Assembly (NCBI RefSeq): GCF_002135435.1
Contig: NZ_NEGK01000014.1
Span: forward strand, 1-64,000
Reading direction: 5' to 3'
Length of the DNA stretch: 64,000 bases
Source: Acinetobacter sp. ANC 3813
GTDB taxonomy: Bacteria > Pseudomonadota > Gammaproteobacteria > Pseudomonadales > Moraxellaceae
The position numbers and the translations under genes were made by a program. A model generated the notes under the pieces. The model was given only the letters and a program-made list of their open reading frames with translations, was not told the origin of the DNA and searched no databases. The number at the start of each line of letters is the position of its first letter. Position 1 is the first letter of the stretch. Shown here piece by piece: positions 45,360 through 54,157 of this stretch.

Positions 45360-45504
45360 CAAAAGTTACTTGCGTAACAGTGTTACTCATTTTTTAAAAA
45401 GTAACATAACGAACTCCTCCCAATGAATGTTCAAGCAGTAAGATTCCATCACAAAGAATAAAAAACTGCATTTTCAGAAAATTTGCTTTTTAAAGGATTT
45501 CTGC

Positions 45505-46965
45505 GTGAAACTTGAACCCACCAACCCGCAAGAATTTACAGACTACGAAGCTTACCAAGAAAAAAAACGCACACCTTGGGAACGCTTTCTCGACAAAATC
45601 AAACCTCGTTCCGCCGCTATGCGCACCACGGTTTTGGTGCTTTTTATTGTGTTTTTCAGCCTGTTTATGTCGCTGTGGTTTTTTTGGCGCACACTCTATT
45701 TGCCTGAAATCCAGCAGCATGCGCGCTATTTGGCTGTCGAGCTGGAGATCATTAACAATCCTGACCTGCGCATTTTCCACAACAATGCTGAAGTCGATGT
45801 CGATACCTGGATGAAAAACCGTGTAGGTATTGAATACATTACCAATCCGAAAGAATTTCCCAACGTCAAAGACAAAGTCATTGCAGAATTTTTTACCAAT
45901 CAAATTGAAAAAAAACTGGCCAATGAAATGCGCATTGACAATGCTACCGTCTATTTCCAATTTAAGCCCGACCCGCGCATTTGGATTCAAACTCCAGAAA
46001 TGAACGGCAACTGGGTGCGTGAACCGTTAAAAACCTATGCCAACTACAGTGCTGAACTTATTTTTGGATGGCTGCTGGGCGTTCCCCTTATTGCCGCAAT
46101 CATTATTTTAACGCTGGTGCGCCAGCTGAACCGCCCCCTAGCGCGCTTGCAGCATGCCGCCAACAGCTACAGCAAAACTGGCACGGCCCCCTATTTGGAA
46201 ACCAATCACGGGCCGCAGGAAATCCGTGAAGTGAACCAAGCCTTCAATCATATGATTTACACGCTGGATCAAACTGAACGAGACCGCCGCATTATGCTGG
46301 CAGGTATTTCGCATGATTTGCGCACCCCGTTGACCCGCATCCGGCTCAGTGCGGAAATGATGCCGGATGATGATTTTCTGAAAGAAGGCCTCATTTACGA
46401 TGTAGAAGATATGGATGCCATCCTAGATCAATTTATTTCCTTCATGCGTGACGGCTCTGATGAAGTGCCGCAAGATACGGACATCAATATGCTGCTTCAG
46501 GAATTGATTATTCAATTCAAGCCATTAGACATCCGTTTTGAAGCGCAGGAACTGCCGATTATTCAAGCCCGCAGCCTGTCTCTCAAGCGTTTGATTGGCA
46601 ACCTCATCAATAACTCCAAACGGTATGGCGCAGAGCCGATTGAACTTTCCGCGCATGTCGAAGCAGAAAAACTGATGATCAGCGTGGCAGACCATGGTGA
46701 AGGTATTCCTAATGATCAGATTGCAGATCTGATGCAGCCGTTTGTGCGCGGCAATGATGCCCGCACTGTGCAAGGCAGCGGCTTAGGCCTCGCTATTGTG
46801 AAACGGATTGTCGATATTCATGAAGGTGAACTGTTAATTCATAACCGCCCGCAAGGCGGCTTAGAAGCCATCATTTCCCTCCCTCTCGCAAAAAATGAAA
46901 TTGACGAAGTTTTAAACAGCAGCCCATTGGGAAAAATCAAGCAAACTTTCAGTGAACGCTTTTAG
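45505..46965 (+). CDS. envZ: Sensor histidine kinase EnvZ
   Basis: 486 residues with a GTG start, AAGGA 8 nt upstream. TM1 about 41-62, a periplasmic domain of ~120 residues, TM2 about 184-205, HAMP, then the H-box ISHDLRTPLTRIR with phospho-acceptor His270, N-box (LIGNLINNSKRYG), DHGEGIP and GSGLGLAIV ATP-lid motifs. Partner of the upstream OmpR; together they control porin and envelope genes in response to osmolarity. The ~20-residue C-terminal tail after the ATPase domain is unassigned. Confidence 0.95.
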   Translation: MKLEPTNPQEFTDYEAYQEKKRTPWERFLDKIKPRSAAMRTTVLVLFIVFFSLFMSLWFFWRTLYLPEIQQHARYLAVELEIINNPDLRIFHNNAEVDVDTWMKNRVGIEYITNPKEFPNVKDKVIAEFFTNQIEKKLANEMRIDNATVYFQFKPDPRIWIQTPEMNGNWVREPLKTYANYSAELIFGWLLGVPLIAAIIILTLVRQLNRPLARLQHAANSYSKTGTAPYLETNHGPQEIREVNQAFNHMIYTLDQTERDRRIMLAGISHDLRTPLTRIRLSAEMMPDDDFLKEGLIYDVEDMDAILDQFISFMRDGSDEVPQDTDINMLLQELIIQFKPLDIRFEAQELPIIQARSLSLKRLIGNLINNSKRYGAEPIELSAHVEAEKLMISVADHGEGIPNDQIADLMQPFVRGNDARTVQGSGLGLAIVKRIVDIHEGELLIHNRPQGGLEAIISLPLAKNEIDEVLNSSPLGKIKQTFSERF

Positions 46966-46982
46966 CAAGTGTTCACTTTTTA
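46951..46982 (+). terminator. Terminator overlapping the envZ stop codon
   Basis: AGTGAAC (46951-46957) pairs with GTTCACT (46971-46977), followed by TTTTT. The envZ stop lies in the loop, so the last codons form the left arm. Confidence 0.7.
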
Positions 46983-47170
46983 GACAAACAGTTTCGTTCA
47001 AGGATTAAACAGCCTTAGTTTTTGTTTTTTAAAACAATATCTTAAAAACCATAAAAATATCTTATACCCGCATTTTTGCAAAAAATTAGACCTTAGCCTA
47101 ACAGGTATGCAAAATGGCTTTTTGATCGGTACAATCCGTATCAGTTTTGAGATTTCCCAGAGAGTAAAAC

Positions 47171-48688
47171 ATGTCTTTAGATCGCATTCGTTTAGCATCA
47201 CTTCACGATAAAGTCATCAGCGCTGAACAAGCTGCTGCATTTATCAAAGATGGCATGACGGTAGGTATGAGCGGATTCACGCGCGCAGGCGAGGCCAAAG
47301 CGGTTCCTCTTGCATTAGTGAAACAAGCGAAAGAAAACCCATTGAAAATCACGTTGATCACGGGTGCGTCTTTAGGTAATGACCTCGACAAGCAATTGAC
47401 TGAAGCTGGCGTTCTTGCACGCCGTCTGCCTTTCCAAGTAGACAACACTTTGCGTAAAGCCATCAACAAAGGCGAAGTGATGTTCATCGATCAGCACTTA
47501 TCTGAAACTGTTGAACAAATGCGCAACCTGCAGCTGAAAAAGCCAGACGTTGCAGTGATTGAAGCTGTTGCAATTACAGAAGACGGCGGCATCATCCCGA
47601 CTACTTCTGTCGGCAACTCTGCAAGCTTTGCTATTTTTGCAAAAGAAGTGATTGTAGAAATCAACACCAACTTAAGCCCTGCTTTTGAAGGCCTGCACGA
47701 TATCTACATCCCGTCTTACCGCCCGACTCGCCAGCCAATTCCATTGACTCAAGTGGATGAGCGCATTGGCACAAGCGCAATCAATATCGATCCGTCTAAA
47801 ATTGTCGGCATCGTTTTCAACAGCGAATACCACGATTCTCCATCTACAGTGACTGAACCTGATGACGAGACTCAAGGCATTGCTAACCATCTGATCGCTT
47901 TCTTTGAAAAAGAAGTTGAAGAAGGCCGCCTGCCAAAAGACCTTGGCCCGCTGCAAGCAGGTATCGGTTCAATTGCAAACGCTGTATTGACTGGCTTGAA
48001 AGAATCAAACTTTGAAGATCTTGTAATGTACTCAGAAGTGCTTCAAGACTGCACATTTGAATTGATTGATGCAGGCAAAATGAAATTTGCTTCAGGTTCT
48101 TCAATTACGCTTTCTGCTAAATACGGCGAAAAAGTATTTAACAACCTTGAACAGTACAAAGACAAATTGGTTCTTCGTCCGCAAGAAATTTCGAACCACC
48201 CTGAATTGGTTCGCCGCTTAGGCATTATCGGCATCAATACTGCGCTTGAGTTCGACATTTACGGCAACGTAAACTCAACTCACGTTTGCGGTACAAAAAT
48301 GATGAACGGTATTGGCGGTTCAGGTGACTTCGCGCGTAATGCTCACCTTGCAATCTTCGTGACTAAATCAATTGCGAAAGGCGGCGACATTTCTTCTGTT
48401 GTGCCATTTGCATCGCATATTGACCACGCAGAGCATGACGTCGATATCCTTGTAACAGAACAGGGCTTAGCTGACCTGCGCGGTTTAGCGCCACGCGAAC
48501 GCGCCCGCGCTGTCATCGACAACTGTGCTCACCCTATGTACCGTGATGCATTGAACGATTACTTTGACCGTGCATGCGAAAAAGGCGGTCAAACGCCGCA
48601 CGTTCTTCGTGAAGCACTGTCTTGGCACATCAACTTCGAAGAAACTGGCCACATGCTAGCTGAACAAAAAGAAGCGAAATCTGCTTAA
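47171..48688 (+). CDS. Succinyl-CoA:acetate CoA-transferase / acetyl-CoA hydrolase family
   Basis: 505 residues. Class I CoA-transferase of the AarC/YgfH type. The expected catalytic Glu is E289 (VMYSEVLQD), and the glycine loop NGIGGSGDFARNA binds CoA. It most likely exchanges CoA between succinyl-CoA and acetate, allowing acetate entry into the TCA cycle; propionyl-CoA or acetyl-CoA hydrolase variants exist in the family. Codon usage resembles highly expressed genes (pnp, rpoC). Monocistronic, with a strong terminator. Confidence 0.88.
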   Translation: MSLDRIRLASLHDKVISAEQAAAFIKDGMTVGMSGFTRAGEAKAVPLALVKQAKENPLKITLITGASLGNDLDKQLTEAGVLARRLPFQVDNTLRKAINKGEVMFIDQHLSETVEQMRNLQLKKPDVAVIEAVAITEDGGIIPTTSVGNSASFAIFAKEVIVEINTNLSPAFEGLHDIYIPSYRPTRQPIPLTQVDERIGTSAINIDPSKIVGIVFNSEYHDSPSTVTEPDDETQGIANHLIAFFEKEVEEGRLPKDLGPLQAGIGSIANAVLTGLKESNFEDLVMYSEVLQDCTFELIDAGKMKFASGSSITLSAKYGEKVFNNLEQYKDKLVLRPQEISNHPELVRRLGIIGINTALEFDIYGNVNSTHVCGTKMMNGIGGSGDFARNAHLAIFVTKSIAKGGDISSVVPFASHIDHAEHDVDILVTEQGLADLRGLAPRERARAVIDNCAHPMYRDALNDYFDRACEKGGQTPHVLREALSWHINFEETGHMLAEQKEAKSA

Positions 48689-48702
48689 TTGACAGTAAAA
48701 TC

Positions 48703-48727
48703 AAAACGCTCTTCGGAGCGTTTTTTT
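48703..48727 (+). terminator. Rho-independent terminator of the CoA-transferase gene
   Basis: AAAACGCTC-ttcg-GAGCGTTTTTTT hairpin, UUCG tetraloop. Confidence 0.92.
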
Positions 48728-48770
48728 ATGACCATTATTTTTAAATCGGGTTGATCAAATGTGAAAAACA

Positions 48771-48827
48771 CGGCTCATCCAAATTGATCAAAATAAATTC
48801 TAAAACAAAAACGGTGTTGATGAGCCG
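48771..48827. repeat. Short inverted repeat beside the transposase-like remnant
   Basis: CGGCTCATC (48771-48779) and GATGAGCCG (48819-48827) are exact inverse copies 39 bp apart. It could be an element end, a hairpin or chance; no T-tract follows either arm. Confidence 0.45.
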
Positions 48828-48847
48828 ACCTGATCTCAAACCTGACT

Positions 48848-49093
48848 TCAGATGATGTGATTGCACTTTTGAACGGTATGCTCTGCCACATCCATGAAAT
48901 AATCTTGAGATTGATATTTTTCTAAAACGGGTATACCGAGATCGATTATTTTTATACGCGTTGAAGAAGTTAAGACGATGTGTTTAGGTAAATTCTTGAT
49001 TACAGATTGAAGGCCTGACGGATCATCTTTCACTGTTTTAAACGTCATTAAAAATTTCAACTTGCAGAGTTGTAGACAAAAAATGGATTGCAT
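48848..49093 (-). pseudogene. Possible decayed IS110-like transposase fragment
   Basis: An 81-codon frame reads LCKLKFLMTFKTVKDDPSG and then LQSVIKNLPKHIVLTSSTR, resembling the N-terminal DEDD domain of IS110-family transposases (SKxKFDV...FxN.xxG...LxxLP..vxxEATG), but the catalytic Asp and Glu positions are lost and the remaining ~560 C-terminal codons or less of a full enzyme are absent. No start context or intact element is present. The identification is by eye and weak; the alternative is a chance ORF. With 48728-49158 otherwise empty, this is the only hint of a mobile element in the window. Confidence 0.3.
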
Positions 49094-49158
49094 TGCTTGG
49101 CTTTAAATTTTAGGATTTGCCCCCATAAACTTTGCAGAAGATAGAAAAGAGATTTCCC

Positions 49159-49845
49159 ATGCGTGTAGATATCTGGTCAGACGTGGTTTGCCCATTTTGT
49201 TATATTGCGAAAAAACGCCTTGAAGCTGCAGCAGAAGAATCAGGTGTAGAACTTGAGGTATTTTGGCACAGCTATCAACTTGATGCAGATGCACCTGCCC
49301 GCTTAGAAATTTCCAACACTGAACGCTTAGCTCAAAAATATGGGCGCAGCATTGACGAAGTTGAAGAAATGCAGCGCAATATTGCAGAAATGGCAAAAGC
49401 TGAAGGCATTGAATTTAATTGGCAAAAAGCCAATTCAGGCAATACATTGAACGCACACCGCTTAATTCACCTTGCACAAAGCAAAGGCTTAGGCAGTGAA
49501 GCCGAAGAAGCTTTCTTCTATAGCTATATGACGCAAGGTTTGCCGATTGGTGAGCGTGAGACTTTAGAAGACGTTGCATCCCGTATTGGCTTAAACCCAG
49601 TTGAAGTGGATGACCTGCTTGACTCAGATGAATTTGCCGATTTTGTTAAATATGATGAAGAAGTGGCACGTGATCAACTCAAAGTGACAGGTGTACCCTT
49701 CTTTGTTTTTGAACAGCGTATTGCATTGGCAGGCGCTCAGCCTAAAGATGTGTTCAAACAGGTGATGGATAAAGCAGCTGAACTTCCTGAGCTTGCGCCA
49801 ACCCCTGTATGCAAAGATGAAAGTTGCGAAACACCAGAAAAATAA
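49159..49845 (+). CDS. FrnE-like DsbA-family thiol oxidoreductase
   Basis: 228 residues, no signal peptide, so cytoplasmic. A thioredoxin fold with active site CPFC (Cys11, Cys14) and the cis-Pro loop TGVPFFVF near residue 178. The C-terminus carries a second pair, CKDESC (Cys218, Cys223), a CX4C motif like that reported in Deinococcus FrnE. Probably disulfide isomerase or oxidoreductase in oxidative stress. The ATG at 49159 is preferred (AAGAGA upstream, family-like N-terminus MRVDIWSDVVCPFC) over an in-frame start at 49132. Confidence 0.88.
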   Translation: MRVDIWSDVVCPFCYIAKKRLEAAAEESGVELEVFWHSYQLDADAPARLEISNTERLAQKYGRSIDEVEEMQRNIAEMAKAEGIEFNWQKANSGNTLNAHRLIHLAQSKGLGSEAEEAFFYSYMTQGLPIGERETLEDVASRIGLNPVEVDDLLDSDEFADFVKYDEEVARDQLKVTGVPFFVFEQRIALAGAQPKDVFKQVMDKAAELPELAPTPVCKDESCETPEK

Positions 49846-49856
49846 ATTTCACGTGC

Positions 49857-49886
49857 AAAAAAAATCCCCAAACTGGGGATTTTTTT
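49857..49886. terminator. Bidirectional rho-independent terminator
   Basis: A-tract, ATCCCC-aaact-GGGGAT, T-tract, between the FrnE-like gene (plus) and dodecin (minus). Confidence 0.93.
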
Positions 49887-49910
49887 ATGTGAAATTTTAA
49901 TGATTCTGCC

Positions 49911-50111
49911 TTAGTCCACCAGAAAACTGATTTTTAAATTGACCCGGTATTCTGAAATTTTATTGTCTTTCACAATGACTTTTTGTTCATTGATCCACGC
50001 GCCTTGAACATTTTTAACAGTTTCAGTCACTTTAGCAATACCTGTCTGAATTGCATCCTCAAAACTTTTACTGCTGCTCGAATTTACTTCTACAATTTTT
50101 GCAATTGCCAT
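49911..50111 (-). CDS. Dodecin flavin-binding protein
   Basis: 66 residues, matching the size of dodecins, which assemble into dodecamers that store flavins. The pattern KIVEVNSSSSKSFEDAIQ, then KNVQGAWINEQKVIVKDNKISEYRVNLKISF, is the dodecin strand-helix-strand-strand layout, including the Trp that stacks on the isoalloxazine ring. AGGAAG lies before the ATG. Monocistronic. Confidence 0.93.
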   Translation of the reverse strand: MAIAKIVEVNSSSSKSFEDAIQTGIAKVTETVKNVQGAWINEQKVIVKDNKISEYRVNLKISFLVD

Positions 50112-50784
50112 GGATATGCTTCCTCAGTTTTTTGTTTTTGAGCATCTATATTAGTATAAAAAACAGACAATAATAGTGATATTAAAACATGCACAGCAAA
50201 AACTTACACAAGAGAACAGTTAAGATTATCTTAATATTATACTTTTTAATAAATGAATAATTTTTTCCCTAAATTAACAGCGATGCAATTCAAGATCTGC
50301 AGCAAGAAACCAAGCCTGCGTCAAATTTATAGATAAAAATGACTGCTTCTTTTCAGTTTGAAATGATGAAAAGCTTCACTTTCTCAAAAAAAAGTTCAGG
50401 AAATTGCGTTAAAAATTATATTTTAAGCACTGTGCTTGGCGTTGAGCGCTTAAGGATTGTGTAATTTTCTGCAATACAGCCAACGCTTTTTATTTTAACC
50501 AACATTCAAGATGCAGAGTCCTGCTTATCAAAAACAGCCTCATTTCAGTATTTCTTAAAACATCACACCAGAGAGAGAAAATCCTATACAAGCACATTGA
50601 AATGCTAGAATAATTACTCTAAATTATTGTTTTACATATGTAAAAATACTAAAAAAACGATATTCTTGCCGAAACGATCATTTTATAAAATAGCCTGTTT
50701 GCTATTATTTTATTCATTCTCGATAGAACTTTTATCTATCCATCTCCCGCACTTTATGGGTTTAATACCCTCTGGAAAAGCATT
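50112..50784. other. Gene-free AT-rich region
   Basis: About 670 bp between divergent genes (dodecin, and the small exported protein). No supported ORF on either strand and no recognisable RNA gene. The left end holds the dodecin promoter region and the right end that of the small exported protein; I could not identify clear promoter boxes. Confidence 0.45.
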
Positions 50785-50976
50785 ATGAATCTGTTTAAAT
50801 CTGCAATTGCTGTTTCACTTTTTGCTATTTCTGCAACTGCCTCAGCCCAAATTGTCTACACGCTCGACTTTCCAGTAAAAAAAGCTGCGGCGGAGCAAAT
50901 GGCCAACACTAATTCATCTGCGCCAACTTCAGAAGCTGCAGCACAAGATAAAGCGCAATCAGAAAAAGCGGCTTAA
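50785..50976 (+). CDS. Small exported protein, function unknown
   Basis: 63 residues. A good signal peptide (about 1-21, ASA-QI) leaves a 42-residue mature peptide with a short hydrophobic start (IVYTLDFPVKKAA), then an Ala/Ser/Gln-rich, probably disordered tail. The signal peptide plus a strong terminator just downstream support a real gene. No family recognised. Confidence 0.65.
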   Translation: MNLFKSAIAVSLFAISATASAQIVYTLDFPVKKAAAEQMANTNSSAPTSEAAAQDKAQSEKAA

Positions 50977-50996
50977 ACTCTTTTTCTTCGTACATA

Positions 50997-51033
50997 AAAT
51001 GGCAGTTCAATTTTTCTGAACTGCCATTTTTTT
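50997..51033 (+). terminator. Rho-independent terminator
   Basis: AAAATGGCAGTTCA-atttttc-TGAACTGCCATTTTTTT: a 14-bp perfect stem, one of the longest in the window, after the small exported protein. Confidence 0.95.
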
Positions 51034-51304
51034 GATTTATTTTTCAATTTATCTTAACATGCAGCCTGTATAGCATTTGGCGCCTTTTTCCAGGCCTTTA
51101 TATCGATACATGCCGTTTGGCTGCGCAATTCTCCCTCCCTTCTATGCGCGAAAAATCGGGTTATTTTTTAGCTTAAATGCACTTTTTAAGTCATTTTAGT
51201 CAACCATTCGTCAAAATGTGACCATTTTTTTCATGCACTTACTCAGCAATCCCCTATATAATCGAAACAACATTACTTTTTTTGTCAATTACATAGGTCT
51301 TCCT

Positions 51305-51484
51305 ATGCAAAATCTTCAGGCGCTTATACAAGGTAAAATTTCACCGCAATCCATCAATATTGATGAATTGGTTGAAATGGCAAAAAAACATCAACAAGAA
51401 AATTCCGCAGAATACAAATTAATAGAAATGGCGGTAAATATTGTGTTAGCAAAACATTTAGAAAAAGCACAAAAATTTATCTAG
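51305..51484 (+). CDS. Small helical protein, function unknown
   Basis: 59 residues, two predicted helices (about 19-32 and 35-57) and no membrane segment. AGGT precedes the ATG at a usable distance; a longer in-frame start at 51218 is unlikely. It ends 13 bp before the next gene, whose ribosome site (AGGGG) overlaps this stop, so the two are probably coupled. No family recognised; could be a partner of the downstream protein. Confidence 0.65.
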   Translation: MQNLQALIQGKISPQSINIDELVEMAKKHQQENSAEYKLIEMAVNIVLAKHLEKAQKFI

Positions 51485-51497
51485 GGGAATCACATCA

Positions 51498-52865
51498 ATG
51501 AATGCGTTAGAAAAAGCGCTTCTCATTAAAGAGCTGCATCAGCTCACTTTAGATTTAGAGCATCGAACGCTTTCGTTTTATGAAATTGCGAGAGCCAAAC
51601 AGCGCATTAAAGATATTTTTGCGCTGTGCGATGAACCTATTTTTCAAAAGCAGATTCTGTCCTATAGAGCCTTAATGGAACCCAAAACTGCCGCGCAGTT
51701 TTTTGCTTCAGACACGCCTTTTTCACTCAGTTTCCGTGGCTATTTTCAGGATGAATACGAATTAGAAGCGCAGCTCTATACCTTGCCTCATTCTGGCTGG
51801 GCTTTTTTGCACGACCGCAGCAAGGGCTGGCAAACATGGCTCATTCCTACCCCCAACCGCACTGCGCTCATCAGCGAATGGGGAACTTTTGAAGACAATT
51901 ATGCATGGATGCTGGAAATGCAGCAGTATTATGATTGCTTGTATACCGACGCAGAACTTGAATCACAGTCTGTTTTACTTGAGCCTATCCCTTCAGCTGA
52001 ACTTTCAAATCATGTGCCATCTTCTGCAAACGAGCCGCATGATGTGCCTGAAACAGCATTAGAAACATTGACGCCAAGTTCTGAAACATCCCAAATTGAA
52101 AAAAATACAATTACAGATTCAAATGCTTTAGATACCGCAGCGCTCAATCCAGATGCTGAATTGCAAATATTTGATCATCTGACGCCGGCACAGCTGTATA
52201 AACTGCCTTTGAATGCCAGTTCAAATCAGCAGCTCTATGCTGCGCACTTTCCAGATGCGCCAACAATTTCTCAGCTGCATGATATTGTACTGTATGGCGA
52301 AAAAATGGAAACATGGCATACCCAGCCGGTCTATATTGCAGAGCAGCTGAATCTGCAGGGCCGCTTTGAAAAACACCTGATTCTGCTTGGCGCATTCAAT
52401 CCAATACAGGCAGTAGAGCTCTGCGGCCTATTCTGCCAGCACTCTGAACGTCAGTTGGCTTCTGTGCAGGAAGTCAGCCTGCATGCGCTGGGCACGGCTT
52501 ATCAAAGCATTGATACGCTGTTCAAATGCTGTGTCGAACAGGCCAAGTTTGTCTGGAAAATGGAGCAATACCATAGCTATATTCCATCGGAAGCCATTAA
52601 TACTCAAAAATTTATTCAATTTGATGAACAGGATGCAGATTTCAGCACACCTATCCTGCTGCTGGAAGAACGCCAAAAAATCCGCGTGATTCATGGCCAT
52701 AAGCGCCTAGCGCTGGCTGATAATGAGACGGCTTATCCCTACCTGATTTTGCACCGCAGGCATGGGCTAAACTGGAAAATGATTCAATCTGCCATTTCCG
52801 TCCTTTCACAGCCTATCAATGTGCTTGAGCTGCATAAAGCCATTCAGGAGCAGCAGCCCATCTAG
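51498..52865 (+). CDS. Uncharacterised two-domain protein with ParB-like C-terminal motif
   Basis: 455 residues, cytoplasmic. N-terminal domain (1-155): helical start, then aromatic-rich strands (FRGYFQDEYELEAQLYTL; GWAFLHDRSKGWQTWLIP). A Ser/Pro/Glu-rich linker (about 156-220) follows. C-terminal domain (221-455) ends with TPILLLEERQKIRVIHGHKRLALA (split by position: 384-407); its HGHKRLAL (399-406) resembles the GHRRL motif of ParB/Srx-fold proteins, which bind or cleave nucleotides. That resemblance is by eye. No known protein recognised. Follows the 59-residue gene by 13 bp. Confidence 0.75.
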   Translation: MNALEKALLIKELHQLTLDLEHRTLSFYEIARAKQRIKDIFALCDEPIFQKQILSYRALMEPKTAAQFFASDTPFSLSFRGYFQDEYELEAQLYTLPHSGWAFLHDRSKGWQTWLIPTPNRTALISEWGTFEDNYAWMLEMQQYYDCLYTDAELESQSVLLEPIPSAELSNHVPSSANEPHDVPETALETLTPSSETSQIEKNTITDSNALDTAALNPDAELQIFDHLTPAQLYKLPLNASSNQQLYAAHFPDAPTISQLHDIVLYGEKMETWHTQPVYIAEQLNLQGRFEKHLILLGAFNPIQAVELCGLFCQHSERQLASVQEVSLHALGTAYQSIDTLFKCCVEQAKFVWKMEQYHSYIPSEAINTQKFIQFDEQDADFSTPILLLEERQKIRVIHGHKRLALADNETAYPYLILHRRHGLNWKMIQSAISVLSQPINVLELHKAIQEQQPI

Positions 52866-52973
52866 CCAAAGCCGCTGCATTTAAATGGTATTATTATTGC
52901 AGCAGTGCATTGCTTTTATGTGAAGATCAAACAAAACTAAAGCTAAATAAAAGATATATAAGAGCTTTAGAAG

Positions 52974-54101
52974 ATGACAAAAAATAAAAACTGCACGGCT
53001 AAATTTGTTTTGATCTCTGCTGCTCTCGCAATGAACTGCTCTTTGGCCTTAGCCAACGATAGTGTGCAGCCCGCAGCAGATGGCGCTTCAGCAGTTAGCC
53101 CAGCAACGCAGGATGATCACGGCCTGCTGTTCTTCATTCCGCGCATGGTTGATGCCGTGCCGACATTTCTACCTGACCAGTCCAATGCGCCCAGCGTTCC
53201 AGTAACTGCAGAAACTGAAGACAGCACTTGGACCGACCGCCAGCAAAAATCCATCCGCAACTGGGCAGATAGAACAGCCAATAAAATTGATAATTGGTTT
53301 GGTGATCCCGATCCCAATCAGCCAGCATCTGCGACTTTACGCGTTATTTTAGACAGCAGCTGGAATAAACACGATGATTATGAATTTAAACCGCGCATAC
53401 GCGGCAAAATTAAACTGCCGACGCTCGAACGCAAAGTCAGTCTCGTATTCGGTGACGACTCTTTAGATAATGAGCTGCAGAACAACAATGCCATTACCAA
53501 TGAAAACACCCCAAGCACCTCCGATAAAAACTTTGATAAGGAACGTGCCCGTGAAGACAACAGCTCATTAGCGCTGCGCTGGTCCAATTTTTCCAAACGA
53601 TTGCCCTTTGATACAGATTTTGACCTGGGTATCCGCTCCGGAGATGACATCTACGCCCGTTTCAAAGCGCAAAAAGATTGGCAGCTTGAAAATGATTTCA
53701 AGTTTCATGCAGAGCAAATCTACCGCTATGGCATAGACAGCGAGAATTATTTGCGGACCAATTTGGAACTTGTACATGCGCGTCCCAACCAAGCCTTTTT
53801 GTCTGATCAGTTCAGCCTAACCTATGCTGATTCACAGGATGATGACCTGACTTGGGACAATTTCACCTTCCGCCAGCATCAGTTTTTTTATGGCAACCGC
53901 TTTAACTACGGCGTCTATACAGGCGGCTATTACAATGATGGCAACCTAAGACTCAACAGCTGGGGCCCCTATATTTCATGGCGCCAGCCATTTTTAAGGG
54001 AATGGTTCTATATTCAGGGCGATCTCAATTATTTAAATAATCACCGTGATGACCGCAGCCATTTCATCGGTGCATTAGTCCGTTTAGAAGCCTTGTTCTA
54101 G
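52974..54101 (+). CDS. Putative outer-membrane beta-barrel protein
   Basis: 375 residues with a signal peptide (about 1-27, ALA-ND). An Ala/Pro/Thr-rich N-terminal stretch (30-105) leads to an acidic, strand-rich region of alternating amphipathic segments (FKPRIRGKIKLPTLERKVSLVFGDDS; FDTDFDLGIRSGDDIYARFKAQKDWQ) that ends IGALVRLEALF with terminal Phe, the outer-membrane insertion signature. Family not recognised. A possible own promoter lies in the 108-bp gap upstream; a terminator follows. Confidence 0.75.
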   Translation: MTKNKNCTAKFVLISAALAMNCSLALANDSVQPAADGASAVSPATQDDHGLLFFIPRMVDAVPTFLPDQSNAPSVPVTAETEDSTWTDRQQKSIRNWADRTANKIDNWFGDPDPNQPASATLRVILDSSWNKHDDYEFKPRIRGKIKLPTLERKVSLVFGDDSLDNELQNNNAITNENTPSTSDKNFDKERAREDNSSLALRWSNFSKRLPFDTDFDLGIRSGDDIYARFKAQKDWQLENDFKFHAEQIYRYGIDSENYLRTNLELVHARPNQAFLSDQFSLTYADSQDDDLTWDNFTFRQHQFFYGNRFNYGVYTGGYYNDGNLRLNSWGPYISWRQPFLREWFYIQGDLNYLNNHRDDRSHFIGALVRLEALF

Positions 54102-54113
54102 CCAACTTTCTTT

Positions 54114-54143
54114 AAAAAAAGCCCCTAGAAAGGGGCTTTTTTT
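54114..54143. terminator. Bidirectional rho-independent terminator
   Basis: AAAAAAAGCCCCT-aga-AAGGGGCTTTTTTT between the outer-membrane protein gene (plus) and htpG (minus). Confidence 0.93.
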
Positions 54144-54157
54144 AGTTAAACAGCATG

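Noticed and set aside
46998..47201. 67-codon minus-strand frame upstream of the CoA-transferase
   Set aside because: It overlaps the promoter and start of a strongly expressed gene and has no supported start.
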